A stretch of DNA of 64,000 nt from Adineta ricciae (lineage: Eukaryota > Rotifera > Eurotatoria > Adinetida > Adinetidae), in NCBI GenBank assembly GCA_905250025.1, contig CAJNOJ010000045.1:372001-436000 (forward strand). The letters are read 5' to 3'. Below the pieces are notes generated by a model. It saw nothing but the letters and a program-made list of their open reading frames with translations, made no database searches and was not told the origin of the DNA. Positions 21,374 through 33,893 of the stretch are shown here, piece by piece. The position numbers and the translations under genes were made by a program. Positions within the stretch are counted from its first letter, which is position 1. Every line of letters starts with the position of its first letter.

Positions 21374-22588
21374 TCAAGAAGAATTGAAATCCTTATTCGT
21401 TGTCTGTATCATCGGCTGTAATTCATACAGATGTTGATCGGTTCGAAGATGACATGTACATTGATGTTGATAAGTCGACTGAATGAGATTTGTATGATGA
21501 TAACTTGCGCATTGACGACAATAAATCAGACAATAGTTCTGTAATGCACTATCGTATTTGATTTGCTCGTATTCATGTGGATGATCGTTTGCTAAAAGTG
21601 GTTCAATAACCGCGCATGGATATTCGCTTGGATGCGTACTCGATGTCTGATCACTACTGCAGCTATCACTTAATTTCTACAAAAAAAAAACAAAGAGAAA
21701 CAAAGTCAAATCACGAAACGAAGTAACCGGCTATTCGATTATATTTGCGTGTTGAATCTCATGTAAAAATGAAGACTTACTGTCCAATTATGATGATGAT
21801 GACGATGATTATGTCCATTGAATCTGTCCACTGACGAACTTTGAACATATCGTTGTTGACGTTCTTGTCGTCGTTTGATCAATCGATTTCTAAAATTATA
21901 CATATGAACGTCGATGAAATCTGTCGATGTTTCTTTTGTTTATTCAGCATGTCGAATGAATTAGATCAATATTTTTGTTACCAGCAATACTTCGATATGC
22001 ATGCTGTGCTAGCTTGTACGAATTCGGAAGAAGAACAAATTATGTGGACTCGTTATGTTCTCCTACTGTGAGAGACAAATGAATGTGATTATCATTTGCT
22101 CATTATGCAAATTAAATCTTCTGTGTCGACACCTGAGAAATTTTAATTAACAAAGAACACATTATTTACTTGATAAGACAAATAGTACTGGAGAAGATAA
22201 GTAAAACGATCATGATTGTCAGAGAAACAGATAAAAATAATGTTGCTGATGATGAATAAGTCAATTTTTGATGTTGTGTCGACGATGAAGGTGATAGGAA
22301 ACGCGATGAACATCGAATATCAATAGATAAGAGACGCGGTGGTGGACCGATGGTGAACATAGGTGGAGGAGGGAGTAGTGGAGAACAATGTCGACACGGC
22401 GAGATCCTCGTCATGTTGGAAGATGAATAATACAGATGTTCTCTATTGAAATTTCATTTGCTTGTATAATCTAGAAGAATGTAAACAAATAGAGATGATT
22501 TGAACTTGTACATAGAACTTATATCATGGAGAGATTCACTGGAGAGAACTTACGAGTGACCTCGACTAGTTGAATATTGATGAAGCAT
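21374..22588 (-). CDS. Unknown single-pass membrane protein with His-rich cytoplasmic segment
   Basis: Four exons (22588-22554, 22442-22170, 21889-21781, 21676-21374) splice in frame to 239 residues. The N-terminal part is short and rich in Ser and Pro (SPLLPPPPMFTIGPPP) with a few Cys, without a classical signal peptide. One strong membrane segment (SATLFLSVSLTIMIVLLIF and on) is followed at once by a basic stop-transfer stretch (NRLIKRRQERQQR), so the C-terminus is probably cytoplasmic. That tail has a His-rich patch (GHNHRHHHHN) and a Cys-rich region (YCLIYCRQCASYH, QCTCHL). No family recognised. An acceptor (CTCTTTCTCAG) ends 21 nt before the ATG. It lies 281 bp upstream of CTR9 in the same direction. 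Confidence 0.7.
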
Positions 22589-24303
22589 TTTCTTTTTGCG
22601 TCAATCTCTCTGAGAAAGAGACAATATGCTCAATCAGTGTATGCCAGGGTCAATCAGACTGGATTGTGTAGAGCGATCGAAGAGGAAGGGGGGAGAGAGA
22701 GAGGAAAAGAAAAAGTGGACAATCTTGAATCGTTAAAGAAAAGCGAAAGAGAAAGAATGAGAGCGAGGGAGAGAGAAAGCGAGCGAGTGATTGATGAAGA
22801 ATGTCGAGACATGGATAGTCTTGTTAATACAACAAGGAAGATGACCTGTTTGCATTTGCTAGTAGACCATTTAGTGCAAAGATTGACATGTCGTTTATGT
22901 TTTCTCTGATCTTCTAATCATTGGAATAAAAAGATAGAATAATCAGATTAGTTGTGATAAAAGCCACAACGACAAAGTCAAGTTGAACTCGTCACAATGT
23001 TTCGAGTCCGTTTATGCATGTCATCGTCTATTTCTACATGCCGGAAACAGATTTTGACCTAAGACAAAGTTGTTATATATGTATCACCATTGCGCGCAGA
23101 CGCGAACAAATCTAGCACTAATTGTCGCGTGTCCGGATATCTGTCTATGTTCTTTGTATGTCGTCTTCTCGGATTTTTTTTCTCTGTGCAAAGCATTCAA
23201 CATGAACGACGAGCAAATAACTGTTTATAAGAAAGCAAAACAAACAAACTGGAGAATGTCAGGATCATCATGTGTTTTGATCAAACAGACGCTCCTAATT
23301 GAACATTGATCATGATTAATGAGCAATAAAAGAAAAGATAGCAGGTAATATCTCGAGAGAAGGCGCAAGTGCGTGTTCCCCCCTAGCGAATGGAATGAAC
23401 AGAAAATACGATTAGGCATTCTAATGAAGAAAATAGCTAACTCAATCGAATGGTTGACCAAGCAATCATGTGTCCATTTGGTGGTAACAGGTGTTACTCA
23501 TTCGAAAGAATTACGTCAAAGAAACTCACTAAATCATGAAATAGATTATTTCAACTTGAACGAACAACGCTATGCGGAACGATAAACTGTTCCTTTTCGT
23601 TTCACACATTATGAAAAATGTTTTTGTACGAATGATAAACGACGATTGTCTGTTATAATAAATGAACCAAAGACAAAGCAAATGTTTGAAATCGATTATA
23701 TCGCTTATCAAAAAGCTCGAACCAGTCAATTCTCTCTCTTTTTTTTTATTGCCCTACCTTCATCGATAACAGACGCGATGCATTTCAATATCTTTTGAAC
23801 TCGATGTATGCTGCTCACAGCTGTTAGAAAAAGTACATACTTATATTTGAACAATGATCTGTCTGTCGTTCTTTTCTGACTTATTGAATGTTCAACTTTG
23901 ATGATGTTAACTATTTATTGTCCAGTCGAGTGTCACCTTGAAGTGGAACTAGGAAGAAAGATGAAACCTTTCTCTTTTAATCTTCTTATCAATGACATAT
24001 GTGCATACGTTTGATTTTTGTCGTCGTTAGACCGGCTCGAAGATCATCTGATGTGCTGAATGTATATGATCGAGTCATGCATGGTGAAATATTTGTTTAT
24101 GTTTAAGATCAGATGATGTCCATCCAATGAAGATAAAAGCTTTGTCGTACGGATGAGTAGAAGAGAATGAATGGCAGTCAAAAATAATCTTTATTTGTTC
24201 AAGAAAACGAAAAAACAGAACAAAACACACACTTTCGAATCGATTTCATCATACAAGTACAGAGAAGGAAAGCAAGAAAATGAACGTTAACTATACATTA
24301 TAT
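22589..24303. other. Intergenic, no gene seen
   Basis: Head region of the minus-strand membrane protein gene and tail region of the TFIIS-N-domain gene. A GA-rich purine tract lies at about 22680-22800. ORFs here are short and without features. Confidence 0.55.
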
Positions 24304-25248
24304 CTATCGCACTTTTTGAATATGAAAACTATCATTACTATTCACTGTTTTTGACTCAAATATTTCTGATCGTACACTGACATCATCATCGTCATCGTCG
24401 TCATCATCATCATCTTCTTCAGCCCAAAGATCATTCACTTTTGGTTTAGGTTGTTCAATATTTGTTCGTTTGGCAATGGAATCAAGTCGATTGTCGATTC
24501 GTTTCTCGGTTTCGATCAGAGTTTTGTTGACAATCTTGGCCAGATCAGGAACACTAGCGGTTAGTTTTTCGGTTGTGGCTTTAAATTGTGCATTGATGAT
24601 TTCAATCTGAGTATCAGTTAGTTTATTTTGTCTAGTCTCATTCAGAAATGCTGTCGTTGTTGTGAGTGATAACGATGATGATGATTTGGTCGACCGTGAG
24701 ACATGCTTTTTAGTTTCTAAGTATTGAGCGAGAGAAAGAACTTTACGTTTCTTAGTATCATCAGATGTTGGAGATTCACTAAAAACAAGGATCGAATATA
24801 TTTTTGTGTGAGTCGATTGATGCTAAGATCGAACCTTGATTCTTCGAGTCTCTTTTCGTTGGCTGTAGTATTTGTGTTAATCGTTGATTTCGGAGGTAGC
24901 AATCGTTTATGATGCCATTTCTTTAGTATTCTTCTTGCTGATGAGCTATAGTTGGCTGTTTTATGCGATGCAAGTCGTCGAAGAAGACTATCAATTCTCG
25001 TTTCCTATAACAGAAAACCGATGATTTCACTTTATTTGTACTTCTTCTTAATCATTATACTTGTATTAATGAAGATGTAACAGATGTGTGGTACAGTTTT
25101 CGAAGATATTCTTTCACCTAAATTACAACACTAAAAGAAGTTTCCGGAAATGACTCATGCTTACTTTTGCTGGCTCTTTGAGGGCTATATACTTTTTCAG
25201 CTTCTTTTGGACTGTTTCAACAGTAAGAATGACTGGTTCATTGCTCAT
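24304..25248 (-). CDS. TFIIS N-terminal-domain (TND) protein, elongin A/MED26/IWS1-like
   Basis: A minus-strand gene of at least four exons. Exon 1 begins MSNEPVILTVETVQKKLKKY. Exons 2-3 give VKEYLRKLYHTSVTSSLIQ and ETRIDSLLRRLASHK, then SSSARRILKKWHH. That is the four-helix TFIIS N-terminal (LW/TND) pattern, with the 'ET-I-L-R-L-H' block and the closing KKW. The rest is Ser/Thr-rich with a central amphipathic stretch (LIETEKRIDNRLDSIAKR) and an acidic run of about a dozen Asp near the C-terminus (DLWAEEDDD). TND proteins are nuclear factors of RNA polymerase II elongation or Mediator, so a similar role is inferred. Which TND subfamily it belongs to cannot be decided from these motifs. Confidence 0.65.
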
Positions 25249-25568
25249 GATTATTATTATTCAATACTAGGAGATTTCCAATACGAATTAACACAAACAA
25301 AGAGAGCAAGAAAGACGAGTGCAATTCAAACGAAGAATGGGATTTGTTGATCTATCAACAAATCAGACTAGAGAAGAAATGACAGACAGACAGACAGGCT
25401 AGAAGTATTCATGTGAGGTCGCTGGCTGTTTACGAGGTTCTCTTTCGATTCCCATCAACTGACATTTTAAAATAAGAGTTAAAAATATTCGTCTTCTATC
25501 TTTTTCAATATACTTTTATTACCGGTAGAAGATCAATGTAAAACAAAAAGTAGAACAAAATAATAGAA

Positions 25569-26952
25569 TCATTGTGTTTGTTTACGAGGTGCCTTTTTTT
25601 CATGTCCGCCATGATCACTATCTACAGGCCAAAGGAATAGTGATGGTGAACATGGTGGAGTAGGTGGATCGAACCGAACGCCAACGTAGGGTTCTTCCCA
25701 GTTGATTCGTTCGTACTTTGATCGAGATGTTGTTGTCATTACTGTCGATAAAGGATGTTTCGTTTTAATGGCAGTAGTAGCTGTTGTTCGTTGTGATCTA
25801 TTTGTAGATATTGATTCTTTCGTTTTTGCTATTGACGAGGCTGTGAGCACTTCTATTTGTTTACTCTTTGGTTTTCGCGTGATTAGAGTTTTGTTGTTCT
25901 GGGTTATATTTGAAGGCAACGGTAGTTTATATACTTTGGCCTTCACGGTTGTCGGGTTATTATTTTCGGCGGTGGAATATTTACTTTGTATAGGTGTGAA
26001 AGTTTTTTCTTCTGACAGTTTGAAAAGATCCATTTTAGCAAGACTCGCTGCCGGTAGATTATTTACTGCAGATGAAATGATTGGCGGTAAAAAAGGAGAG
26101 TTTTCTTTCTTGATGATCAGGGATTCACTATCGGAAACTTGTGGCGAGAGAACTCGAGAGAACGTCGAATAATTCGATATTGACGGTGATTTGGTCTGCG
26201 GGATACAATCTTCAATAACATTAATATCTGATGGAGTAGGTTGCTCAGAAGGAAAATTTGTGGCAGCTAAGAGCGGTCCCCGATCAAGTTTCGAACGATG
26301 TGAAGTAACTTCTGATTCGTTGGATTCTTTTCTATCAAAAGAAAAGAAGTTGTAATGAAAAACTAATGTATTTCAATGTAGGTTATTACCGTCGTCTTTG
26401 TGTATATGTTGATGTCCAGTACTTCTGCCAGGATGATAGAACTTTCTTTGTATTATTTACCAAGAAATTTGTTTGTCGAGTAGGTTCTGCTTTAATTGTA
26501 ACATGTTTTGAGGGTGTATTGAATAGACGGGTATTTTGAGTATCACCACTCGATACGTTCGGCAGCGGTGCAACAGTTGTTGTTGTTGTTCCTACGGTTA
26601 CATTTAACGAGTCTTTATTGCCGTTCTTTTGCTTGTATTGTTGCTTGATTTTTATCAACGTCGAGTTCGTATCTGTCGTGGCTGCTGGATAGAACTGCGA
26701 TAGTTCATGATAGATCGTTTTCCGATGAATAGTATATGCTGCATGACAGCTGTCAAGTTGCGGAAGTGTATCTCCAGCACAACGGCCGATCCATCGTGTT
26801 GTATCCTGTAAATTTTTGACTCGGCCATACGATGAAGGACCGTCGATAGTTGTGACTATTATTGGTAGAGTAACTTGTTTTTTATCTTTTCCATAAATCT
26901 TTGAAGTGAACAATTTGGAAGGTGATGAAAAAGTTTGAACTACTTCCACCAT
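25569..26952 (-). CDS. Unknown low-complexity protein, possibly PNRC/Edc-like motif
   Basis: Two exons split by a short intron near 26330-26390, joined in frame (QRRR then KESNESE), give about 440 residues. It starts MVEVVQTFSSPSKLFTSK. Most of it is Thr/Ser/Asn/Lys-rich and predicted disordered, with one more ordered N-terminal region (SYGRVKNLQDTTRWIGRCAG and DSCHAAYTIHRKTIYHELSQ). Near the C-terminus is YVGVRFDPPTPPCSPSLFLW, which resembles the Y-G-x-F-PP-P-S-LP motif of PNRC/Edc proteins that bind decapping factor Dcp1. That likeness is weak. No signal peptide or membrane segment. The function is unknown. Confidence 0.6.
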
Positions 26953-27262
26953 CGTTGCATTAAGAAATGGTAAAAATTAATTTAAAAAAAAAGTTACTTT
27001 TGTTGTCATCTTTGCAAGTAATACCTTTCAAGTTCATTACTTGTTAGTTAACAGTATTGAAGAGGATTCGAAATGTTTAATGCGTTTGCATTTATGTGAG
27101 TACACACTTACTATTGGAAAGACACGAATGAAGACGTATATAAATAGACTAATTATGTTTTTATGTTCTCGATTCGTATGCTATTTTTAATCACGCGCAC
27201 GAATGATTCAAACAACAAAAGTTGAAGGAATCGATTGAATAGGAAGTAACAAAAAAATTATT

Positions 27263-27912
<650 letters not shown>

Positions 27913-28614
27913 ACTAATCCGTTGTTGGATAGTACGAAGTGTTTTCAATGATGTATTTCCAATGGTTATCTGACCGACAAGCAAGATCTTACAGAAGAAA
28001 ATCGATTATATGTTGAAATTTATCACTAATTTACTATTGGTTGCGCACGAAAACCAGTCAAAAATATTTTTCATCATTCATTCATTCTTTTTGAAAATAA
28101 ATATATGCATCATCCAGAGCATTTCACTATTTATACATAAAAAGAGTTTATTGTAACTAATAACGAAGCGTCGTACTTTCATGTTCTACTTTTCTTTTGT
28201 GACACGATATTCCGCAAATTCAAATGTCAATATCCTTTTCTTATTATAAATATTAACTTCGTATGACGTAGTTTTCCAAAGCCAGAGGAGAAAAACGATC
28301 TCTTCCCTATACTATGCACTAGAACCGACATAAATAGATTTAGAAGGAAAAAGTACGAAGACAATATAATGTGATAAATAAAGTCCAAAAATATGTTAGG
28401 TCGAATATCTCAAGTAAGCTTTTTTTTAAACGCGAAGACGTCGTGAATATTAATACGATAATTTATTTTCATCTTGCTGCATACTTGTTGAACGCAAAGA
28501 GCATAAAGTAAGAACATAGTTTGATGAACTCGAATAAGCACTTCCTTTCCAATTGCCTTTGATTGGTTCCGAAAGTCATATCACAAGCGTTGCAGTGCCA
28601 GGCGATTTGCTGGA
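27913..28614. other. Intergenic, no gene seen
   Basis: AT-rich region between the divergently transcribed ADAT2 and GPCR genes; no supported ORF. Confidence 0.55.
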
Positions 28615-29721
28615 ATGAATGATGTTGAAAACAACATGAAGCAGTTTTTTATTAGAAATATCATGGATTATCAGACTAGTCTGGGGGCGATCTGGGAACG
28701 AAATATCAAGTTTTGCTTGATAGTTATGCTTCTTATTCCATCATTTTGCTGCACAATATTTTCGTAAGTTGTATAGGAACAGAATTGATTAATGAAATGT
28801 AATACATCTTTTTAGCTTGTATCATTTCAATCTGCGTCGCTTTCACAGTCAAATCTATGGGCTTCTTCTTCTGGTTAACCTCCTATTTTTCATAACAGAT
28901 CTACCATTCACTCTGGTTTTTCTATACTTTGGATCGATTCCTGCGAGCAAATGCACTCTATGGATTTTCTTCAACTATCTTTTAGCCACTCTAAATATTC
29001 TCTTGATGACATGGGCGTCGATCGAACGCTATTTATTTATCTATCATGATTCATATATTCTCAGACATATCTTTGCTCTACATTATATGCCTACGATTGT
29101 CATCATTCTCTATTCAATTGTATACTACGTCGTGGTAATTCTATTGAATTCATGTCAACCATTGTATAGTACATACTTATACGTATGTGCGGGAGCTTGT
29201 TATCAGTATGAATTTAAATTCGGACTGATTGATGTATTCATTCATGGGATTCTTTCCGTTTGCATTATCTTCATTATAAACCTGATTCTCATTCTTCGAC
29301 ATATCGTTCAGATTTACCGAAGAAAACTACGAGCTATTCAAATAAAGAAATCTCATCACTGGGTAAGATTACTTGAAATGCTTGCTATTTACTCATTCAA
29401 GAGCTTCTTTCGTTCCTTTAGCGACGTTCGATTAAGTTAACGGTGCAATTACTTTCCATTTCAATACTTTATCTTATCGTTTGGATACCATATACAACCG
29501 TAGTTTTCTTGCAGATGTACAACAACACGCCATTTCTGACGTATCTCATGTCAACTTTTATTGTCTATTTGCCTTACATAATGTTTTTTTCTCTACCGTT
29601 CCTATGTCTTCTCGCGATGCCGGATATAAAGAAGAAATTCTTCGGTTTGGTGGATTCACCACCACGAGTGATCTATAACCGTGGAAAGTTCGAAATGGTC
29701 GTTATTCGAAATGTACAGTAG
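28615..29721 (+). CDS. Orphan rhodopsin-like G protein-coupled receptor
   Basis: Three exons (28615-28763, 28816-29362, 29422-29721) join in frame to 331 residues, a normal length for a short class A receptor. Seven hydrophobic segments can be traced: about FCLIVMLLIPSFCC, GLLLLVNLLFFITDLPF, IFFNYLLATLNILLMTW, TIVIILYSIVYYVVVILL, FIHGILSVCIIFIINLILIL, LLSISILYLIVWIPYTT and FLTYLMSTFIVYLPYIMF. The end of TM3 has WASIERYLFIYH, a variant of the E/DRY motif, and TM6 has IVWIPY in place of CWxP. The NPxxY motif of TM7 is not seen. The start chosen (MNDVENNMKQFF) is the first Met in frame. Ligand unknown; orphan receptors of this shape form large families in rotifers (general knowledge, not checked). 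Confidence 0.75.
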
Positions 29722-30930
29722 CTCATTTTTGTGTTTTGCTTATAAAAAAAAATTATTTAATCTGATTTATTTGAATGAGTCAAATCAGTTTTTCATGTCT
29801 GTACAAATGTGTTGAAAAAAGTTAGCGTGACATTTCATTTAAAAATCTACTAATTGAATATTCTTGTAGATGAAACATTAGTCAACAGTATTTTGTTAGG
29901 AAATACGATATTGATAAGGTATTTTATCTCGAATATTTGGATAACCTGATGCGCTTTAGATCGGCTAACGGATTAGGTATAACAAATGATACAGAAAGTT
30001 CGCTGATACAAGGAAAAACGCATGTTTTTCAGACATTGATCAAATTTCATTCTTAGATGCGGCAAATATAATCGTTGATGATAGTCAACTTTCGAAAAAT
30101 GTTCCACGACAGTGAGCCTACCTCTCAGAACTAATTCTACATACAATGAATTTACTTATCGCATGGAATTTCAAATGTTTATTCTACTTTGTACTTTCTA
30201 TAGTTTAGATTTGTAAATGAATTAAATAAAACGAGCTTGGAAGTATAATTAGCAATATCATGCGATAGTATTCATTAATATTTAATGAAATTTACGGTAT
30301 CACTGTAGCCAAGGATGCAGTGCGCTTGAATACACATCTTAGTTGTGAACAGGATTCATATTTACATCAAGTCAGAGATGAGAGTATTTCACGAGTTCCA
30401 CACTGATGTGACTGAGTAGTAGCGGATATCCTGAAGCATCATTTGAAAAATGATCATCATGTTTCATATCTGTTAATGTAACAGTTTGCTGGAAATTGGA
30501 ACTGCATCGTATTTTTCTTGGATATTTGTCAGACTTTATTTCAATACAATGAGAAGCAAAACAGATCAAAAGCTTCAATTAGCGAGACAGATATGTTCAA
30601 GGAGGACGTTTTCTTTAAAAAAAAAACAGGAAGAAATATCCATCAGTGAGTGGCCTACATTCATGCTCGCCTAATTCGTTTTATTCATTGTTTACGTCTT
30701 ATTCTGGCGCTGAGATTGAATGTATTCGATAACTTAGTGGAAATTCCGTACAAGGCCAATTCTTGAATAGGAACCGTTAAAATGAACAGAATAGTATTCA
30801 ATATCATTATCGGTTGTTTACATATTTCTTCCTAAGAAAATAGTTGAGCGGCTGTGGTTGGAGCTAACGAAAGAAAAGAGCTGAATGACATTCAATGATT
30901 TTGTCAGAATATACGTCGGTGTACTGTGTA
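29722..30930. other. Intergenic, no gene seen
   Basis: AT-rich region between the GPCR and the decayed secreted-protein gene. A short minus-strand ORF at 30372-30578 has no recognisable features. It may include further remnants of the decayed gene. Confidence 0.5.
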
Positions 30931-30939
30931 AAATTAAGG

Positions 30940-32350
30940 AAAATCTGAAAAATCTCTTCTTATCAGCTGCTGTAGGAGGTGAAGTTGCCGGAGTTGTTGC
31001 ATTCATCGTAAAAGGAACTAGTTGTGACTACGATACCGGTTGTTGTTAGCTAAAATAACATTACCAATGTTCGAAATGAGTGCAGACAAATAAAATAAAC
31101 TCACGAGATTATCGATAGACTGGTTGTCAGTGTTAGCTTTGTAGTCACTGTAACTGTTGTGAAAGGAGTCGTAGTTGTGGTTGCTGTCGACGATAATGCT
31201 GAATTCCATATACTGTATACCCAGAAGGTGGGATCAGTCACAGATGCTGACTCGGGATCTATATTTGTTTACTAGTTCACTATCAATTATTCTTTTAGTG
31301 AAAATCGTACTACTGACCACAGAATTCAGTACTGTTCGCCACACCTACAAAAAAAATATAAGATCACATCAGTCAGGTATGTTGTATATCTCGCACATAT
31401 CACGGTCAAATGTAGCATAATAGAAATGCCTAGGAACCCATGGGGTAGTGGGAAAACGGATGACTGTTGTGAAGCCTGTATACGTTACTTCTGGTTCCCA
31501 ACCGCGATCATACTTTTGAACGAGCGTGTTACCAGCAGTAGAACCCCATAAGTGGATATGTGTTCCGTTGCGAGTCGGGCAGTTGACTGATTTCATCGTT
31601 TATTTTTCAATAAACGCTTATTAGTTCAATTTCTGTGAAAACGTAATGGAAAGAGTGCGACTTGGAATAGAGAATAAGGTATGGTTTTGAAATATAGTGC
31701 CGACTGGTGATGCTGAGCCTTGAGCAAGTGTTGGCCGGATAATATCTGGCGATTCGAAGCCAACTAAGAATGTAAAACACCATTGATTCGATTGAAGATT
31801 TGCATTATCGATAGCTCTAGCACAGAAACTCTGTGAACGGTATTGATCACCTATTGGGATCCCACTGAGAATGAGATGGAACAAAAAAGTTTAAACAATA
31901 ATGCAATCAATGACGTTCGAACCAATATGCGTACGAATGCAAGCTCATGGTATCAATGACAAGAGAATGATTACTTCGATTGGGCCGACTAGCGATAATG
32001 GCTGGTGACGTTGTGCAATCTGATGGTGTTGGATAACCATAGAATAGGAATTACAATGAAACAGAACTCATCGGGGTTGTTGCTGAAGAATTGTAGTAAT
32101 CTTCGATTTGTAGTGCCACTTCTGCGTACCAGTTTGCAGTTGTGGGAGTGAACACTATGGTACAATTTGGTTGAATAAGGTTAGCACCAGGAACTTCCGA
32201 ACATATACCGCCACACTGATGAGAAGAATTAATATTAGAAGATGTAGTCGACCATCGACAACTCAAATGATTTAGGATCCCGTGAGATATATGATTGTTT
32301 TTCCATGTGAATCTTCGGACATTCTTCAAAACTTTGTCTTAGATCATATT
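30940..32350 (-). pseudogene. Decayed secreted or membrane protein gene with Thr-rich region
   Basis: Several coding-like blocks lie in order on the minus strand but do not form one frame. First (32330-32000) comes an extracellular-type block with CGGICSEVPGANLIQPNCTI and YYNSSATTPMSSVSL; here a TAA at 32051-32053 interrupts a frame that reads on as FLFYGYPTPSDCTTSPAII. Next (31880-31620) is GIPIGDQYRSQSFCARAI ending with ITFSQKLN and two stops. Then (31600-31370) NGTHIHLWGSTAGNTLVQK and TTPWVPRHFYYATFDR. Finally (31210-30970) Thr/Ser-rich mucin-like pieces. Together these look like a secreted or type I membrane protein with a mucin-like stalk, of a kind I associate with rotifer genomes. The stops suggest a pseudogene, though unrecognised introns could rescue some breaks. 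Confidence 0.5.
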
Positions 32351-32813
32351 TTGTAATATAAATAACACGAAGGAGAACAGCAAATTTTGTTCGATAGGTG
32401 TGGCATATATATGCATAGAATAAATGCGTCACACAATTGACGATGATACCTTCAAGCGAGACCACTTGAAATCCTTTCATATTCGAAACATGACCCACAC
32501 CCACGAATCAAACATACTCACCTGATTCTTTTTTTTTTATTCATTCATAGAAGTTCTCTCAGATTTCTAGCAGTTTTCTCATGGATTCCTCTCCGCCCAC
32601 ATGCGTATCCATCAACAATAAATATGATCTTCGAAGCAAATAGATTAAAGAATTCAAAACCATGTTTTCAATAACAAAAACGAGGAATGACTAATTTTTG
32701 TATTTATCGGATACGAATACAAGTATATCGAATATCGTTTCGGTGGTGTTGCTTCGTCTTAAATAGCAAGGAAGAGAATAAAATATGCTATAATCAGTTT
32801 TATCCACATCGAA

Positions 32814-33893
32814 ATGAAGTTACACATTTGGATATCGTTATATTCTTTCCTCGCTTATGAAATTCACCATGTCTCATCGATTACCTATTCCTGTAACCGT
32901 GCAGCTGAATGTGGTTGTTCAAAAAACAATGCGGTTTTGACGAAAATCGTCGGCGGCGAATCAGCCGTTGAGTCAAGTTGGGCATGGGCTGCATCATTAC
33001 AAAAGCTAACTGCAGGACATTTCTGTGGCGGTACAATTATTTCAGCGTCACATATTCTTACAGCTGCGCATTGTGTGGAAGATACTTCTGATATTGTTCG
33101 AAATGTTAAGGTCTTTGTTGGTATCGATAAATTATCGAATATACAGGTTCCAACGGCTCAACAGCGGTCTATTGTACGCGTCTTTTCTCATCCTCAATAT
33201 AATCCGCAAACTCATGCTAATGATATCGCTATTTTGCAATTAGATAAACCATTGAGTATCTCGAGTGCAAACGGTACTCCACGAGTATGTTTACCATATG
33301 TTGCTCCAACAAGTATGACTGGTGACTATCCGTTCCTTCCATCGACTCTAGTTGCAATTGGATGGGGCGTATTAACATCAGGCAGTTCATCAATATATTT
33401 TAATCAACATTTACAACAAGTCACATTAGCTACGATCGGTTCGGATCATCGTATGTGCAGAAGTGTGATTCAGAATCGTCGACTTCAGTTCTGTGCTGGA
33501 GTTGTAGGCGGAGGAAAAGGTAACTAACAATTTGTCTACATTCTTCTGTCCATACATATCCAAAATTATCTTTCAGATACATGCCAAGGCGACTCAGGAG
33601 GACCACTGATGCATTTCGATGACAAAGAACGTCGATGGGTACTAGTTGGCGTAACTAGTTACGGAATCCGATGTGCTGATCCAAATTATGCTGGTGTTTA
33701 TACGCGTGTATCAGTTTACCGCGATTGGATTCGATCCATTGTTGGTAGCGGTTGTGCAGAAATTCCAATTAATGGCACTGGTCGTGTGACAACAAACTCG
33801 GCACAAAACGTATTAATGCCTTATTATTCATTAACAGTTTCATTATTTTCTTTCATGTGCGCGATCTTTTTTAATAACATTAATAAATGTTGA
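32814..33893 (+). CDS. Trypsin-like serine protease, possibly membrane-anchored
   Basis: Two exons (32814-33519 and 33577-33893) give 340 residues. A hydrophobic N-terminal signal region ([20 protein letters not shown]) leads into a Cys-containing propeptide and the activation site [20 protein letters not shown]. The catalytic triad is complete: His in TAAHC, Asp in [10 protein letters not shown] and Ser in GDSGGP. Asp six residues before the serine (DTCQGDSGG) predicts trypsin-like cleavage after Lys/Arg. The domain ends [11 protein letters not shown] tail of about 45 residues follows, ending in a hydrophobic run ([17 protein letters not shown]) like a GPI-attachment or membrane-anchoring signal. 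The enzyme would act at the cell surface or outside. The gene has no close acceptor before its ATG. Confidence 0.92.

Noticed and set aside
22577-22909. 110-codon plus-strand ORF with Glu/Arg-rich region
   Set aside because: Charge comes from a GA-rich purine tract; its 5' end overlaps the first exon of the minus-strand membrane protein.
25702-26172. 156-codon plus-strand ORF
   Set aside because: Antisense to the Thr/Ser/Lys-rich unknown protein at 25569-26952; hydrophobic only because of the complement.
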